Shown here piece after piece: positions 45,301 through 58,404 of a stretch of 64,000 nucleotides of DNA. Each line of letters starts with the position of its first letter. Position 1 is the stretch's first letter. The notes beneath the pieces were generated by a model. The model was not told where the DNA came from. It made no database searches and worked only from the letters and a program-made list of their open reading frames with translations. The position numbers and the translations under genes were made by a program. Source of the DNA: Sympetrum striolatum (Eukaryota > Arthropoda > Insecta > Odonata > Libellulidae); contig CANPUZ010000033.1 in NCBI GenBank assembly GCA_947579665.1, positions 496,001 through 560,000 of the forward strand. Reading direction: 5' to 3'.

Positions 45301-48300
45301 ATCTTTGCGATAAAAATGTTATTTGAGAGTAGAGATTATTGACGACAAATCCATTTAACCGCATTTTATTGTTATAAAACATGAATGAATCCTACGTTAG
45401 CATTGATTAGTCGCGCCTCGTAAACTACGAAAATCAAATATTCAGAATTGATCTGATTAGTAAAAAAAAACAATAAATGATCATACATTGATAGATTCTT
45501 GCTGAGGTTACTGAAAACGGATAAATATATCGAGAAATACTAAACTATTGATGATTTTAATGGTAGATAATTTCTTTATAAAAGTGGTTTCCTTTATTAG
45601 AGTCATTGAAGCCGAAGGTACCACAGTAAAAGTAAATTTAATGAGTTAAATAACCTTCATCGACTTAATGCGTTTTTATGCTTAAGTTATAAATTTTAAA
45701 CAAACAAAGTGTTTAACAATTTCAAGGAAGCCAAAGATGCAACAAATGAAAAGGATTCTCTATCTGTTAAAAAAGAAGGGAGGAGGAGGAATGATCAGAA
45801 ACAAGGGTCAACATACTAACTGACATTGTTCTATTAGTTCATCGATATCTAAGAAATTATGAAACTCTAGTTGAATACGCTACGGCGAGTGCTATAAAGA
45901 CAATTCTCCTTATTCTTATTAGCTTCAATACAGACTGGTGAAAAAATAACGCTAACAAAATTAAGTATAGTTGTTTACAATGTCGGGGATCATTTACGAA
46001 AGCAAGACCTTGAAATCGTTAAAAGACATGACGGCGAAAATGGCTCTATTGGCTACATCACTTTAAAAATCTTAACTATGGAAGAGATTGAAATTTAAGG
46101 AGGACTAAAGATTGAGGTGTTTCCGAATTCCTTTACTTAACAAGCATGAGTTCTGCTTACAAAAAATGAGAAAGTGAAGGTAAGTTAATGAATAGGGAAG
46201 AAACTGAAAGCTGGAGCTAGAGTTAAAAGGGAAGGAATGAAAGGGAAAATACAATTGCATAATAGAATTCGCTCTCACCACGGCGAAATTGTTTCCACGA
46301 TTGCAAAACCTAAGTACGAAATGCTAATAAATACGGAGTCATCCATTGCAAACTATCGTAATCTTTGTCGTCTATGCAATCAATAATTAATTTATAAATC
46401 GAATATGAGTATAGTTGATGATTTATACACATTCTATTAGACTAATAATTTATAAACGAATAAATATAGACAAAGTAATATGCAATTACAAATCTACATC
46501 GCTCAAGTTTTCCAATAAATGAGAAAACAACGGTTTAAACTAAGTGCAACATGATAGATGATAGTATTTTGAAAGCACTGACCAGTATTGGGCATCCGGG
46601 AGAATTCCTTCGTTGAACGCACTTTCAGTATTACGCCTGAGACACCACATCATCTAACAGCGACAGAATTCATTCCCTTAAAAGTAGAAAAAAGAAAGAA
46701 TCGAATAATTCACTATCCACAGAAAATATTGCACGACGCATGAATCAGACACCGATCGCTCTAAGTTAATATACGAAGTCGTAGACGAGGTCTGATAACA
46801 CAATCGAAGACGTTATCTCTTCGGGATTCAAAACAATATATTTAGTCAATGTCAAAAACAGATACACCTTTACTAAAATAAAGGCATCTAAGAAAAAAAT
46901 ACTTTAGCCAATTTGTTCAATCAATGTTTAAAATGCTAAGGAAAACATTTAAGCGGATTGAAAATGTAATATTAATTGAATAAAAATAATGCTAAAAAAG
47001 GTAAATGATTGTCAATTTCAATTCAAATCTCATTCCAATATTTCCTATTTACTGAAATAATTATAAAATAATATCAATAAAACTTCCGAAATTAAATTCA
47101 GTAGTTCTGTTTAAAACAAAAATATAATAGCAGATGTCCAATAGAAATGCGTTAAATTTAATATAATGAATTCCTAACTAATAACTTGTCATGATTAGAG
47201 GGTGAAAAAACAAACACTCTCATTAAGACGCGATCAGTATCTACGTATTATCATAAAGTAACTATACAAAACATATATAACATAGTTACTCTATGGTATT
47301 ATCCATGTATTACATGCAACTTATATTTGTATCTTATGTCGAAAGCACGGTTTGCCGGAATTAATAATTTAAAAATTAACGGATAGGAAAAAACTTAGTT
47401 GTAATTCAATTAAAAAAACCCGTTAATTGACATTGGTCTTTAGATTGTAAGATTAAGTACACCTGATTGATTTCGAAATAATTTAGTTAGCTTTTCTTTA
47501 TTTGAATACGACGATAAGAATATACCAATTCAGCGCAAACGAATATCCACATATTATTAAGGATTACATATTTGTTGATTTTTGAATCAAATTTTTAAAG
47601 ACGGATAGGAAGATGGAAATTTAACATTTATGAAATGGATGATGAAATTATGATTTGACGCAAATCCAGTTTGATTCCGGCAGATAATATCTCTGATTGG
47701 CATCTATTGATCTGCGATATTTTTGTTTGAAATACACAGTCTCAATGAAATATATTTGAGTGTTAAATCAATTCGAGCAATTGCAACTCTTAAAACGACT
47801 TCCGTTGACGAAAACTCCCGAGCTTAAAGTCGGAAATCAGGCTTGATTAAATAAAACCTGAATTGTAAACGTTTGCTTTACTTAAGTCAAGGTTAAATAA
47901 AAGTAATATTGATAGGAGAAATTGCCGACGAAACTGCCAATGTCTTAGCTACAAACACTTTATCTCGTCACCCACAAAATACGTTTATTATAAAGATCGA
48001 AATGATATTTTTATAGAAACATAATCTAGAGTAAATTATGATTATGCACAGACTTACCAAATATAGGAGATCCCCCGCAAAGTCCACGAAAATCTTGACG
48101 ACAGGAAATATTCTCTAATTAAATTAATTTATTCTCCTCGATTAAAATTAATGAAGTAATAATGAAGTCAAAGTCAGAAATTTCGCAAGCTCGCATATAC
48201 CTGATTTCGAAGTTATGGTACTGCCACAATTCAAAAGTTAACGGTTTTCCGGGGAAAAGACCGGCAGCAGCTCTTCACTTGGTGACGTCTTCGAAGCAAC

Positions 48301-49200
48301 TGAAGTTCAAAAGTTTCGAAAAACAGTTGATACAAATACTGCACTGTGATTGGTCGATGATTAACTTTCAGTTGAACCCCCTTCTTTCCGCATACTGTTA
48401 ATAATTATCATAAACTATAATATTCTTCGAAACAAAATATATTTAAGTGCAAAACAATTTAATTTAAATTTAAAAATTATCGGAAGATTAACTTTAACTT
48501 CTAAATTCCTTGATTATAATTCCCATAGATTTCCCGTCCCCTGGAATTCGTTATTTCTGAGATAAAATACTGTTTACCAAAGATATTAACATACTAATAA
48601 TTTGCTAATTATTTTGTATAATTTCCCGTTATAAAATAAAAACTTAGAAAATAAATGAAACAGGAATGCGAGGGACGATCTGCAATATTAAATCCGAATA
48701 TTAAAATGTAGTTGAAAATGAGGGAAAATCAGTAAAAGTGTTAAAATTTCATCGAATTAGGAAATAACCTATATATTAGGCCTACAGATATAAGGTTTAC
48801 TTTTGAAACCTCGGAATACCTTTCTGAGATGTGAAGAAAGATGCATGCGTTGTTATGCATCTAGCAATAATCCCTTCCAAACGAGCCACTCAAAGCTATA
48901 AGGATATATAAGGAAATCAACTTGCTAGGTTTCAGAAATTTAGTCACATTACATATAATTACATCCAAAACATTATATTCCTCATGGACAAGAAGAAGCT
49001 AAGAAGTGTGGATTTCTATTGAGCGAGATTGCAGAGTGGGAATTTTTGTGACTTCTATTTGTCGTATTATTCATTTGGGAATCTCCACATTTCCCTCTTT
49101 ACAATTCCAGCCGAAGACATTCGTTGTTTTCAATTCCGAATTCCTTCGGTTATCTCAGGTCTTGTCATAAGAAGCTATTGAGGAACCCAAGAATTCCTTT
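42030..49200 (+). repeat. left arm of a large imperfect inverted repeat
   Basis: At least a dozen stretches match the right arm in reverse complement and in mirrored order. Left against right positions: 42265-42310 / 58400-58470, 42820-42910 / 57845-57945, 43340-43380 / 57570-57610, 43710-43800 / 57210-57290, 44720-44820 / 55170-55275, 45900-46040 / 54060-54180, 46580-46660 / 53160-53260, 47990-48110 / 52030-52190, 48165-48410 / 51740-51965, 48790-48870 / 51250-51330 and 49110-49180 / 50920-51000. Midpoints stay near 50.0-50.5 kb. Divergence is high, so it is old. No gene was recognised inside. Confidence 0.85.
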
Positions 49201-50900
49201 CTTTGACAAACAGTATGCCAAAGTTTACAGCTTCAAAATTCTTTCAAGGTTCGTGTGCATTGGTGAAAGAGGCTATGGTATAGTTTTCCTCTTTTTATTA
49301 TTATTTCCAGTAAACTACCAACTTTAACATATTACCTAAGTAGGCATATTATTCCTCTTAAAAGAATTCTTTGACTATCGGTGAAGAAGTTACATTATTC
49401 ATACAGCGTTCGCAGTGACGAATTTGAATAGAGTATTAATTAATGAAAGGGTTAAGAGGCAGAGATGTCTAAGCAAGATTCAAAGTAATTTATTTATATG
49501 TACTTGTAAATTGACTTAAATACACTTTTTAGTAGCTTCCAAGTAGATGCAATGATTGTTAAATAACTTGATGGATTCGCTGGGTCTTTGCACTTACTCT
49601 CAAACTTTAAACTCTTTCAGTGAATACGTTCGACTTTTAGTTACTCAACTTATTTTTGTGCAAAAAATTGTACAACACGTTCATCTATGGAATTGTAGCA
49701 CTTACCTTCACATTCTTGTAATATAAGTGCCTGATGTAAGCCATGCAATGGAATATCGCACACATTAACCTCCAGCACCAGTTCAATTCAATACTTTTCG
49801 TCCATCTTGTTGATGTGGAGCATTAGCCATTCCTTTGCGATAGACATCGTGTTATGCGGATGGAATACTCGTGTCCTCTTTACTTTTATAAGCACTACTA
49901 TTCTCGGAAAAAAGTTATAAACTATAAGCACTACGGAGCACTGTCATCACAGAAAAACTTCTACTCACTTTTCGAAAATGGCACTGGTCATAAAACTGAG
50001 ATTCCAACTCGTACAAATCACTTCTCGACGAATATTCACAGACTATAGCGTAAAAAATTTAGGACAACTATTCTGACCTTGTTATTTCACGGAGAACCAA
50101 ATACAAAGCACTCTGTGGAAACATTTTCACTCTGATAACTAATAATTTTCTTTTAAAGTTCGCACACAACGAAATGACACTTCTATGGAGGCCATTGTGA
50201 CGAATTTTGGGCGCAATTTAGAAGGATTGTGGGTATAGATATTTCTGAACAACGAAAAGTTACACTTCGTCATCTGATTACGTGACTTCCGCCGTTCTCA
50301 ACTCTGCCTTAATGCCATGTGCTCGAATTTTGAAGGTGACTTCCACATTTTCCTTCCTATGTTAAATTGTGCTACCAGTGGAACGAAACGAAATACGTGG
50401 GCATTTTAAGTATTTATTGCCAAAGGAGATATTTGTTCTTGTGAAAAGTGTGTCAGTTATAACACTGCATATGTGTCTTGCTTCGTGAATCCAGGAAGTA
50501 TGATTCGTGATGAAATTCAATCGAAAAGAGATAGGAACATCTATAAGAATACGAAGAGATACTGATTGAAATAATAGAATTCAGACGTGATATTCCGAAT
50601 TCAAATTACATGAGGAAAAATCGTAAGTTGTTCATTCCTTGGATTTTATTTTATCTCATCATTAACTCTATAAATCAGTCGTATCTAACATGTTACTTAC
50701 TGCAAGCTTAGGGCCGACACTTTAAAAAAGTTTGTAGACGTCCTCGAAATATTTCAATGATCACCAGTAAGAAACATTCCTTCCCATCATCTCTTATCAT
50801 CAACAGTTTGCTGATATATCATCAGCAATTTTCATTTGTATAGTTTTAATCAATGTTGATCATTTTAATGGTGACGTTTTTAATGTAAAATAAAGTAATT
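49200..50900. other. central spacer of the large inverted repeat
   Basis: I could not align the two sides here by eye. Pairing may continue too weakly to see, or this may be the original single-copy centre. No gene or RNA was recognised. Confidence 0.45.
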
Positions 50901-53744
50901 TTTGGTTTTCTTAAAACCTTGAATACCTATGACGACACCGAACCTGAGATAACAGGAGCAATTCGTTGCTGAAAACACTGACATGTCTTCGGACGGAATT
51001 GTAAAGAGAAGAATTTAAGCATTCTTAAATGAATAATACACCCAAATTCTGTTGCTTGCAATGTCTATGCTTTATCTTGCTGACTTGTAGTCCAAATTTC
51101 TTAGCTTACTATTGACCATAAATAGTTAACAAATCAGGACGTGATTATATGTAATTTGAATTAATTTCCTAATGCATAATTGTGCTTTCAAAAGAAGAGA
51201 TATCATACCTTCGAATGATTCTCTTAAGGAGAAAACTTAATTGTTAGAATCATAACATCACAGATATCTTTACTCATGTCTAAACGTTAGAGAAGTATTC
51301 TGAGGTTTCAAAACTATATAATATGTGAGTTATTATTTGTCTAAAATAAAGATGATTCCCAATTTCGATGGAAATTTTACATTTTTACTATAAATATATC
51401 ATTGATTTTAATTATAATTCAGAAGTTTATATTCCAATTTGATTTTGTAGATCGTTACTCGCATTCCTTCGTTACATTATTGCCAATTATTAGCGAAATG
51501 AATAACGTTACTTGCGTTTAGTATTTAATATATTTTCAATCTGGTCCTTTTTTCATAATAATTATTGGTAAATTAATATTATAGGTAAACAGTTTTTTTA
51601 TTCGAAAATTAACGCATCCCATGGGAGATCTACACGTATTCTCATCGAAGAATATTAAATTAAAATAAATCTTCCAATAATTTCTAAATGTAAATTAAAT
51701 TGTTTTGCGCTTAAATAAATTTTATTTTGATGAATAATCTAGCTTATGAAAACAGTTAACAGTAGGAAGAAAACAAGGGTTTCAACTAGAAGTTGATTTT
51801 CGACCAATCACAGTGCAGTATTTGTTTCAACGTTTTTTTCTAAAGTTTTAAATTTCAGTTACTTCGGAGACGTCACTCAGTGAAGAGCTGCTGCTGGTCT
51901 TATTTTACCGGAAAACCGTTTACTTTTGAATTGTAAGTACAGGCAATAGGTTCGAGCATATGCGAAACATTTTAAAAGTATAACTTAATTATTGTTTGAT
52001 TGATTTTATTCGAGAAGTATATATTTATCAAATTTGGGATTGATTCATGACGTCAAGATTTTCGTGGACTTTCCTGGGATCCGATTCATTAGTTAAGTAC
52101 GCGCATTATCATTAATTACCGTGGATTATTATCTGAATGTTTATTACAACGTTGAAAATATATTTCGATCCTTATGATAAACATCTATGCGAGTGATCAG
52201 ACGAAGTGTTTGCAGCTGTGACATTAGCAGTTAAGTCAGCTTTTTTCGCATCCAAGCTATCTTTATTTTTCCTTTACGTTGAATTAAAGTAAATTTAGCG
52301 TTTGATTCAGATTCCTTTTGTCCTTGGCCTTCAATAGCCCTGCTTTTCGCATTTAAGCTCGAAGTATTTTTAAGCAGAAATAGTATTTAGATTCATCATT
52401 TTTAGAATTGATTTGAATACTCAATTATACGGCAGCAGGACTGTGTGCAGAAAGCAATAACATCACAATTCGTTAAAATTCAGTAATGGATATTATACAC
52501 CAGAATCAAATCAACTACATTTAAATTTCTAATTCGTTTTATCGTCCATCATATTCGTCTGTGTAGTTTCTGAATATCGGATAGACATTCGTCGCTGCAT
52601 TGGTATGTTCTTATTCTCATTTTTGAGTCTACGATAGCTGGATAAATTATTTCGAATGTATTATTTATTATTTAATCTGAAATCCAATGGAAGTCTAAGA
52701 TGTGTGGCTTCCCTTATATTAGTTCAACTTGATTGCCCAAGATGGCTATCGGAAATATTTAATGGTATAATTACCTGAGTATTTTCACGGATACTTTGAA
52801 CGGTCATTTACCGAAAGGATCTGAATAAACATTCGAATTTTATTTTACGAGCTTTGATCGTTTGAAGCATTCTTATGTGATTTTGCTTCGAGAAATCATA
52901 TATTATCATATAAATTATTATATATAATCATAAAGGGGGGGAAGTACTCTAAGTAATATTTTAAATTTTATTTCGAGATTAATTAACTGTTCCCAATATC
53001 GAAGTTGTAGTTCCAAAACATCTTCGTTTGGTCATGTGACTTCGCATAGGAAATCCGAGTATGAGCTACTGCCATCTGCTCGCTCTTATACATACTTTGC
53101 ACAATATAATCTGTTAATAATTGTTCAACACTTAATTAATTTGTGTTTCTTTCTTATTTCCAGTTTTGAGGAAGTGCATTCTATCTATTCTAGGTGTCTC
53201 GGATGTGACATTGAATGTGCCCACGACCAATGATAATCAAACGGAGTCTTCCTGATGCCCAATATACGTTAGTTCTTTCTAAATGACATTTTATATTACG
53301 CAATTGTTTAGTTTAAACAGGCTTTATGATTTTTAAATACCTGAACGTTTCGTCTTTTTATATTTTTGAAGGCGTTTTACTTTCCCATATTTTTATTCGT
53401 TAATAAATGATTAGTCTTATTATTGCTTATCTCATCAACTTGCCTTATATCTGATTCGTAAATTCATAATTGTATACTTAGATCACAAAGGTTATTGCCA
53501 TGGATGACTCCCTATTCCTTGATCATTGCGAAATTAGGTGTTTTAAACGCGGAAACAATTTCGCCGTGATAAAGGAATATTAGGTCATTCCGTTTTCTCT
53601 TCCATGCATTCCCTTTGAAGTCCAGTTTCAGATTTTAATTTTTTCCCTTTTCATTTATTTGAGCTTACTTTCACTTCCTCCTTTCTTGAAAGCAGAAATG
53701 AAGCATATTAAATAAAGGAATCACCTCAAGGTCTAGGCTTCCTC

Positions 53745-54003
53745 AAATTTCACCGATTTCGGGGAGGAGATAACAGATATTGTCATCCCAGTTATATTCC
53801 TACGCGACCTTCGAGAGAAAACAAAAAAGCGATACAGGGAAGTAGTTGCCAGGACAGATAGCTACTTTTGGTCATTTTTTCCGCGAAGTATTAGAGAAGC
53901 AAATAGCTCTCCAGATTAGATAGGTATTTTGGTGTCTTACACCCCCTGCCACGCGCCACTGGCGGATTGCAGGGTTTAAATGTAAATGTAAATGTAAATT
54001 TCA
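53745..54003 (+). repeat. 8-bp target-site duplication around the LINE fragment
   Basis: AAATTTCA lies at 53745-53752 and again at 53996-54003. The left arm near 46090 has the uninterrupted equivalent (on its minus strand TTAAATTTCAATCTCTTCC), confirming an insertion. Confidence 0.75.
53753..53995 (+). pseudogene. 5'-truncated CR1/L2-like LINE 3' end, 243 bp
   Basis: The plus strand encodes LRDLREKTKKRYREVVARTD and SYFWSFFPRSIREANSSPD before a stop. This matches the last codons of the LINE ORF2 at 4033-7103 (RDLREASTKRYREVIARTD and NYFWSFFPQAIRDANR). A 3' UTR with TTACACCCCCTGCCA and a tail of TAAATG units follow. Severe 5' truncation is usual for LINEs. It shows that this LINE family moved after the large inverted duplication formed. 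Confidence 0.85.
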
Positions 54004-54710
54004 ATTACTTCCATTCTTAAGATTTTTAAAATGATGTAGACGTTAAAGCCATTTTAACGTTCATGTCTTTTCACTTTTTCAAGGTCTTTTTTTCGTAAAT
54101 GATCTTCTACATTGTAAACATCTTTGTTTTGTTTGCGTTATGTCTGTTTGAGTCTGTAGTGAAGAAGGATATTAGTCTTGATTTCACTCGGCGTAGAACA
54201 CGCAAATAGCATTTTCATATTTCTTAGCCATCGATGAACTAATAGAACAATGTCGGGTACTATCCCATCAATCACCTGCTCACTGTTCTTTTAAGAGAAT
54301 ACCTTTCAGATATTGCAGCATCGGCTTGCTTGGCATTGTAAAATATGTTGCTGGTTTTAAATTTATAACTTAAGCATAGGAATGCATAATATCGATGAAG
54401 TTATTTAGGTCATTAATATTGTGTTGGAAATCTGTGAGAATAAGGTGAATCCAAATCTAAAATCACCAATATTTATGTGATGGTGGATATACTTATCAGT
54501 TTTCAGTAACTTCCGCTGGAATTTATCATCTTCTGATCGTTTAATTTTTTGTTTTAGAAATCAGGATACCTCTTATAGGGTATTCGATATTCCCAAAGTG
54601 TACGAGGCACGCCTTATACATACTAGCGTAGGATCAATAATGGTTTCTAACAATAAATTGCAGTTTTCCCTGTCTTCGTCTTAGGAGTCATTCAATTGCA
54701 TTACATAATA

Positions 54711-54858
54711 ACTTTAATTGTGTGGTTGCTCCCGGATAGTCATGTGGACAGCGCGTTTGCCTTTGGTGAAAGCGGTCCCGGGTTCGAATCCCGGTGGGAG
54801 CCAATGTGCGAAATGACCTAAGCTGTCGAAGCACTTTTAACAATACTTTAATTGTGTG
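54711..54858 (+). repeat. 14-bp target-site duplication around the SINE
   Basis: ACTTTAATTGTGTG lies at 54711-54724 and again at 54845-54858 without mismatch. Confidence 0.85.
54725..54844 (+). mobile_element. tRNA-derived SINE, 120 bp
   Basis: The head reads GCTCCCGGATAGTCATGTGG, then GCGCGTTTGCC, and has a perfect B box with its T-stem (CCCGGGTTCGAATCCCGG) and a closing GGGAGC that pairs with the opening GCTCCC. The anticodon arm does not fold with a 7-nt loop, so it is tRNA-derived and not a working tRNA. A short unrelated tail (about 45 bp, ending AACAAT) follows. With its perfect 14-bp target duplication this is a young SINE mobilised by a LINE. No poly(A) is present. Confidence 0.8.
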
Positions 54859-57800
54859 AAATTAATTGCAGAATACCATCCAATAAAATTTTGGAATTAT
54901 TATCAGAAATGTGTAATACATGAGCAGGCTATGGCATTTTATATTAGATGTATTTCAGTTAACATTACTTAGGCTTTTGAGATTGAATTGTTCACAAACA
55001 TGTTCGATGTCAGTATCAAACCTTATCTTTCGACTTCACATAGAAAATTCTAGCTACATCGATCAGTACTACTATCTGCTTATTTTTATACACGCACTGC
55101 ACAATATTTTTGGTAAATAATGAGTTAGTTACTTATTTGATTCGTTTTTATTTCTATTTCCAATCTTTGATCTATTCTGGATGATGATTCTTCCGGTTGT
55201 CTCGGATGCTATAAAAAACTTGCCTTTAGCGAAGGGTTATCAAATGAATTCTTCCGGATGCCCTTTGCAGGTAAGTTCTTTTAAAATTATATATCCAATC
55301 TTATATTGTGCCATTATACTTTTTGTGATCATTGTGTTCTGATGTTTAACATCTTGAGCGTAAGATATTTTAAATTTTTTAACGACAGTTTTCTCATTAT
55401 TCAATTATTGGTCCTCATAATTCCTTTAATCAATTTAATTGCATGCCCTTAGCAAAAAATTATAAATACAGTAGGAGTAGTTTAATAATAAATAGCAATG
55501 CTCCCAGTGTGCCTTAAAAAACTCTTAATGCACCTGTAAGGTGAGGAAATTTATACTAAATTCCATTACGTAGCTATTTGTAAGTTACCTAATTCGATAT
55601 AAGACTTTCGATTATTAAATAAATAACCAAGTTATGTGAGATTAATAGGATTACTTCTCCGTGGATCATTTCAATGGTGCAACTTTCGATGATCGCTAGA
55701 ATTAACTTTTCGGTATTCCTCTCCCACCTGACATGCTTAAAAAAACCTTGCGCTTTGAAAAATAGGCTTTCTATTCGATGTGTTTAAATAATTTTTCTGA
55801 GTATTCTATTTGCTTATGAATAAATTTCCCGTTTATTTCGAAATACGCACATAATTCCATATGTAAATTAATGCACTTTTTTTGACTATGCTCATCACAA
55901 AAAACAATGATTACAATAGTCATTAGAATCGTTCCGTAGTCTTCATACCTATCAATATATGATTTTAAATATTTTTTAAGGCACGTTTATTGCATTCATT
56001 GAATTTTTCAATGTTAGTGGATGTTCATCATATTAGATTTACTTTCAACTTAAATAAGTCTTACTTTTGCAATATTGTGCCAGTTTCCGGCTGAAACGGG
56101 AGTAACATTTTACATTATTTTATCGCATGGAACACCTCTTAGGTTTTAACTCATCATGTTCCGATCATTTCTTAGTGTTTCTCGAAAAGTTCGCAGGGCC
56201 ATACGAAACCGAAAATGAATAAACGTCTTTGCTTTTGATGTTGCTATAATTTTGTTCTAAGGATTGAAACTATTGTAAGATTACAAGATTAGAAAAAATC
56301 GTACTCTTGATGATGAACGCTATATTTTTATTCAGCTCAATTATTTGTTTATTAAAAGAATGTATGCCTATTTTACGGAACTATAAAGGTTTGAGGTTAG
56401 GCCTATAGAAGAGTAGTAATTCAATCCGAGATTTAGCATTTTCAGTCTCGATATATAAGTCGCTAGATCATATTGACGGTCTTGTATCACTGGTCATTAA
56501 CCATCAAGCCGTTGGCAATGGTTGGTTTAATGTTTATTTTAAACATAATTGTATGTGGAATATAATTAAGGGGAAAACTATTGCCATGATTAACATGATA
56601 TTTAGGAAAGAGGTAAATATTGAAGTAAATATTGCTGGGCGATTGTGGAATGAGGAGAATCAATGGTAGGTTCAGCTATTGAACAGGGCATGTTTGGTAA
56701 TTTCAATAAGAGCACTGCTTAAGACGATCAAATTAGGGTAATCATTTAAAATTTCTTTAATATTTCGAATTCATTTGTCTCATATTCTATAATTAAGTTA
56801 AAGAAAATTCCGCGAAAACAGGTTTTTGTGGAATGCAGGCATATCAAAAGCAGGGTCGAGGCTTCACCAAATTTCAATAGCTTCAACTGTCAACATTTTT
56901 CGACCTCAGTCATTGGTCCGTGCCATTTTCAACATCAGCTCTTTTCACAAATTCAACGTTTTCCATTCGTTAGCTGACAATGTAAACATCTATACGTAAG
57001 TTTGTTTGCGATATTGTTTCACATGTCTATAATGAAGTAATGGCGTGAGATTAATCATGCATAACCTATTTTCTTGGCTAATGCAAGTACTTTCTTATAA
57101 ATTCTAAGATATTGCCTCATAGTCAGAGTAATTAGGAATAGAAATGAAAGTAAGTTTTTATTGGATAATTGTCCTATACTTTACGATGCACAACTAGAAA
57201 TTGCTAACATAGGAATCATTAATGATTAACAATTGTGCTCTTTACTCATTAGTCTGTATTATTTAGGGAATCGATCACTCCTTCCACAGTCCTTTTGAGA
57301 TAGATATGCTTTCTTAAATTTAACTCAGTTTTCAACTGCTTAGCGTTTTACATTTGCAGCTTTAAACGATTTCCTTTTTAGACATGCTACTTCACAGAAA
57401 CGATGAAGATGATTTAAGTCGTTAATATCCATGTTTAATGAGATTTCTCCAGCTTCAATAATACATTATGACTAAAATTGCGAAATATCCCCTTAGATTC
57501 TTTCCTCACTTTGTTGAAGGAAATTTACTTATATTTTTAACCGCATGGTTTAATTAAAATATTTTGGTATACTAGGCAGACAATAGAAAGCCTAACTTCA
57601 TTTCAGGATGTTTAACAAAAATCAATTTGTTAAAAAAAATTCGCTCATTCTGGAAGCCTCCATCGTTTACATTTTCAAGTACTCAATGTCATTAAATTTA
57701 TCTGCAAATACCTTTAGCTCTTATTTGCTTCGCTTAAGAACGCTTGCTATTAATTTAATTGGATTTCATACAATGATATTCCAAAATTTGGTTTAATACA

Positions 57801-58404
57801 TGAACCATTGTTGAGAATATTTAATAAATATGTTTTAATTAATTTTGCTCGAGGAACAGTGTTGGAGGTCCTCTTCAGGGGACTGCATTGGGGACCCGAG
57901 GCGTCGAGTGATTGCGTCGTGTTTGGCGTCGGGATGAATTTAAACCTGAAAAGAACGAAACAAAAAATCCTTGAGAAAAGCAAACAGTGACTTATGAAGT
58001 GATGATGATCCGTGAAGTGCACATCCCAATAATGTGATTTTATTCTTAACTATTTATGGAATCACGTTTTGAAAAATTCCGTGAACTTATTTCTCTTTAT
58101 AGTTATTTAAACTATTTTTTACTTTTAATATTCTATCTGATTCGTAGTGATGTACGTTAAATAAGTATTTATTGTTAATGTTATGTTCTTATTTATCTAT
58201 TATATGCTTGCTCCATATTTAATGATAATATTTATGTCGACGAATATTATTCTTATGTATACATTTTATATATTACCAATCTATTCGATACTTACAATAA
58301 TGGAAATGTGCTATTTTATCTATTTATGTCACTTTTATGTATTGTAATTATATCTCTGTTAATTCTGCACTTATATATGTATAATTAAACAAAAGAGTGT
58401 TGGG

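Noticed and set aside
54725..54802. A working tRNA gene
   Set aside because: The anticodon arm lacks a proper 7-nt loop, and the sequence sits with a tail inside a 14-bp target duplication, so it is a SINE.
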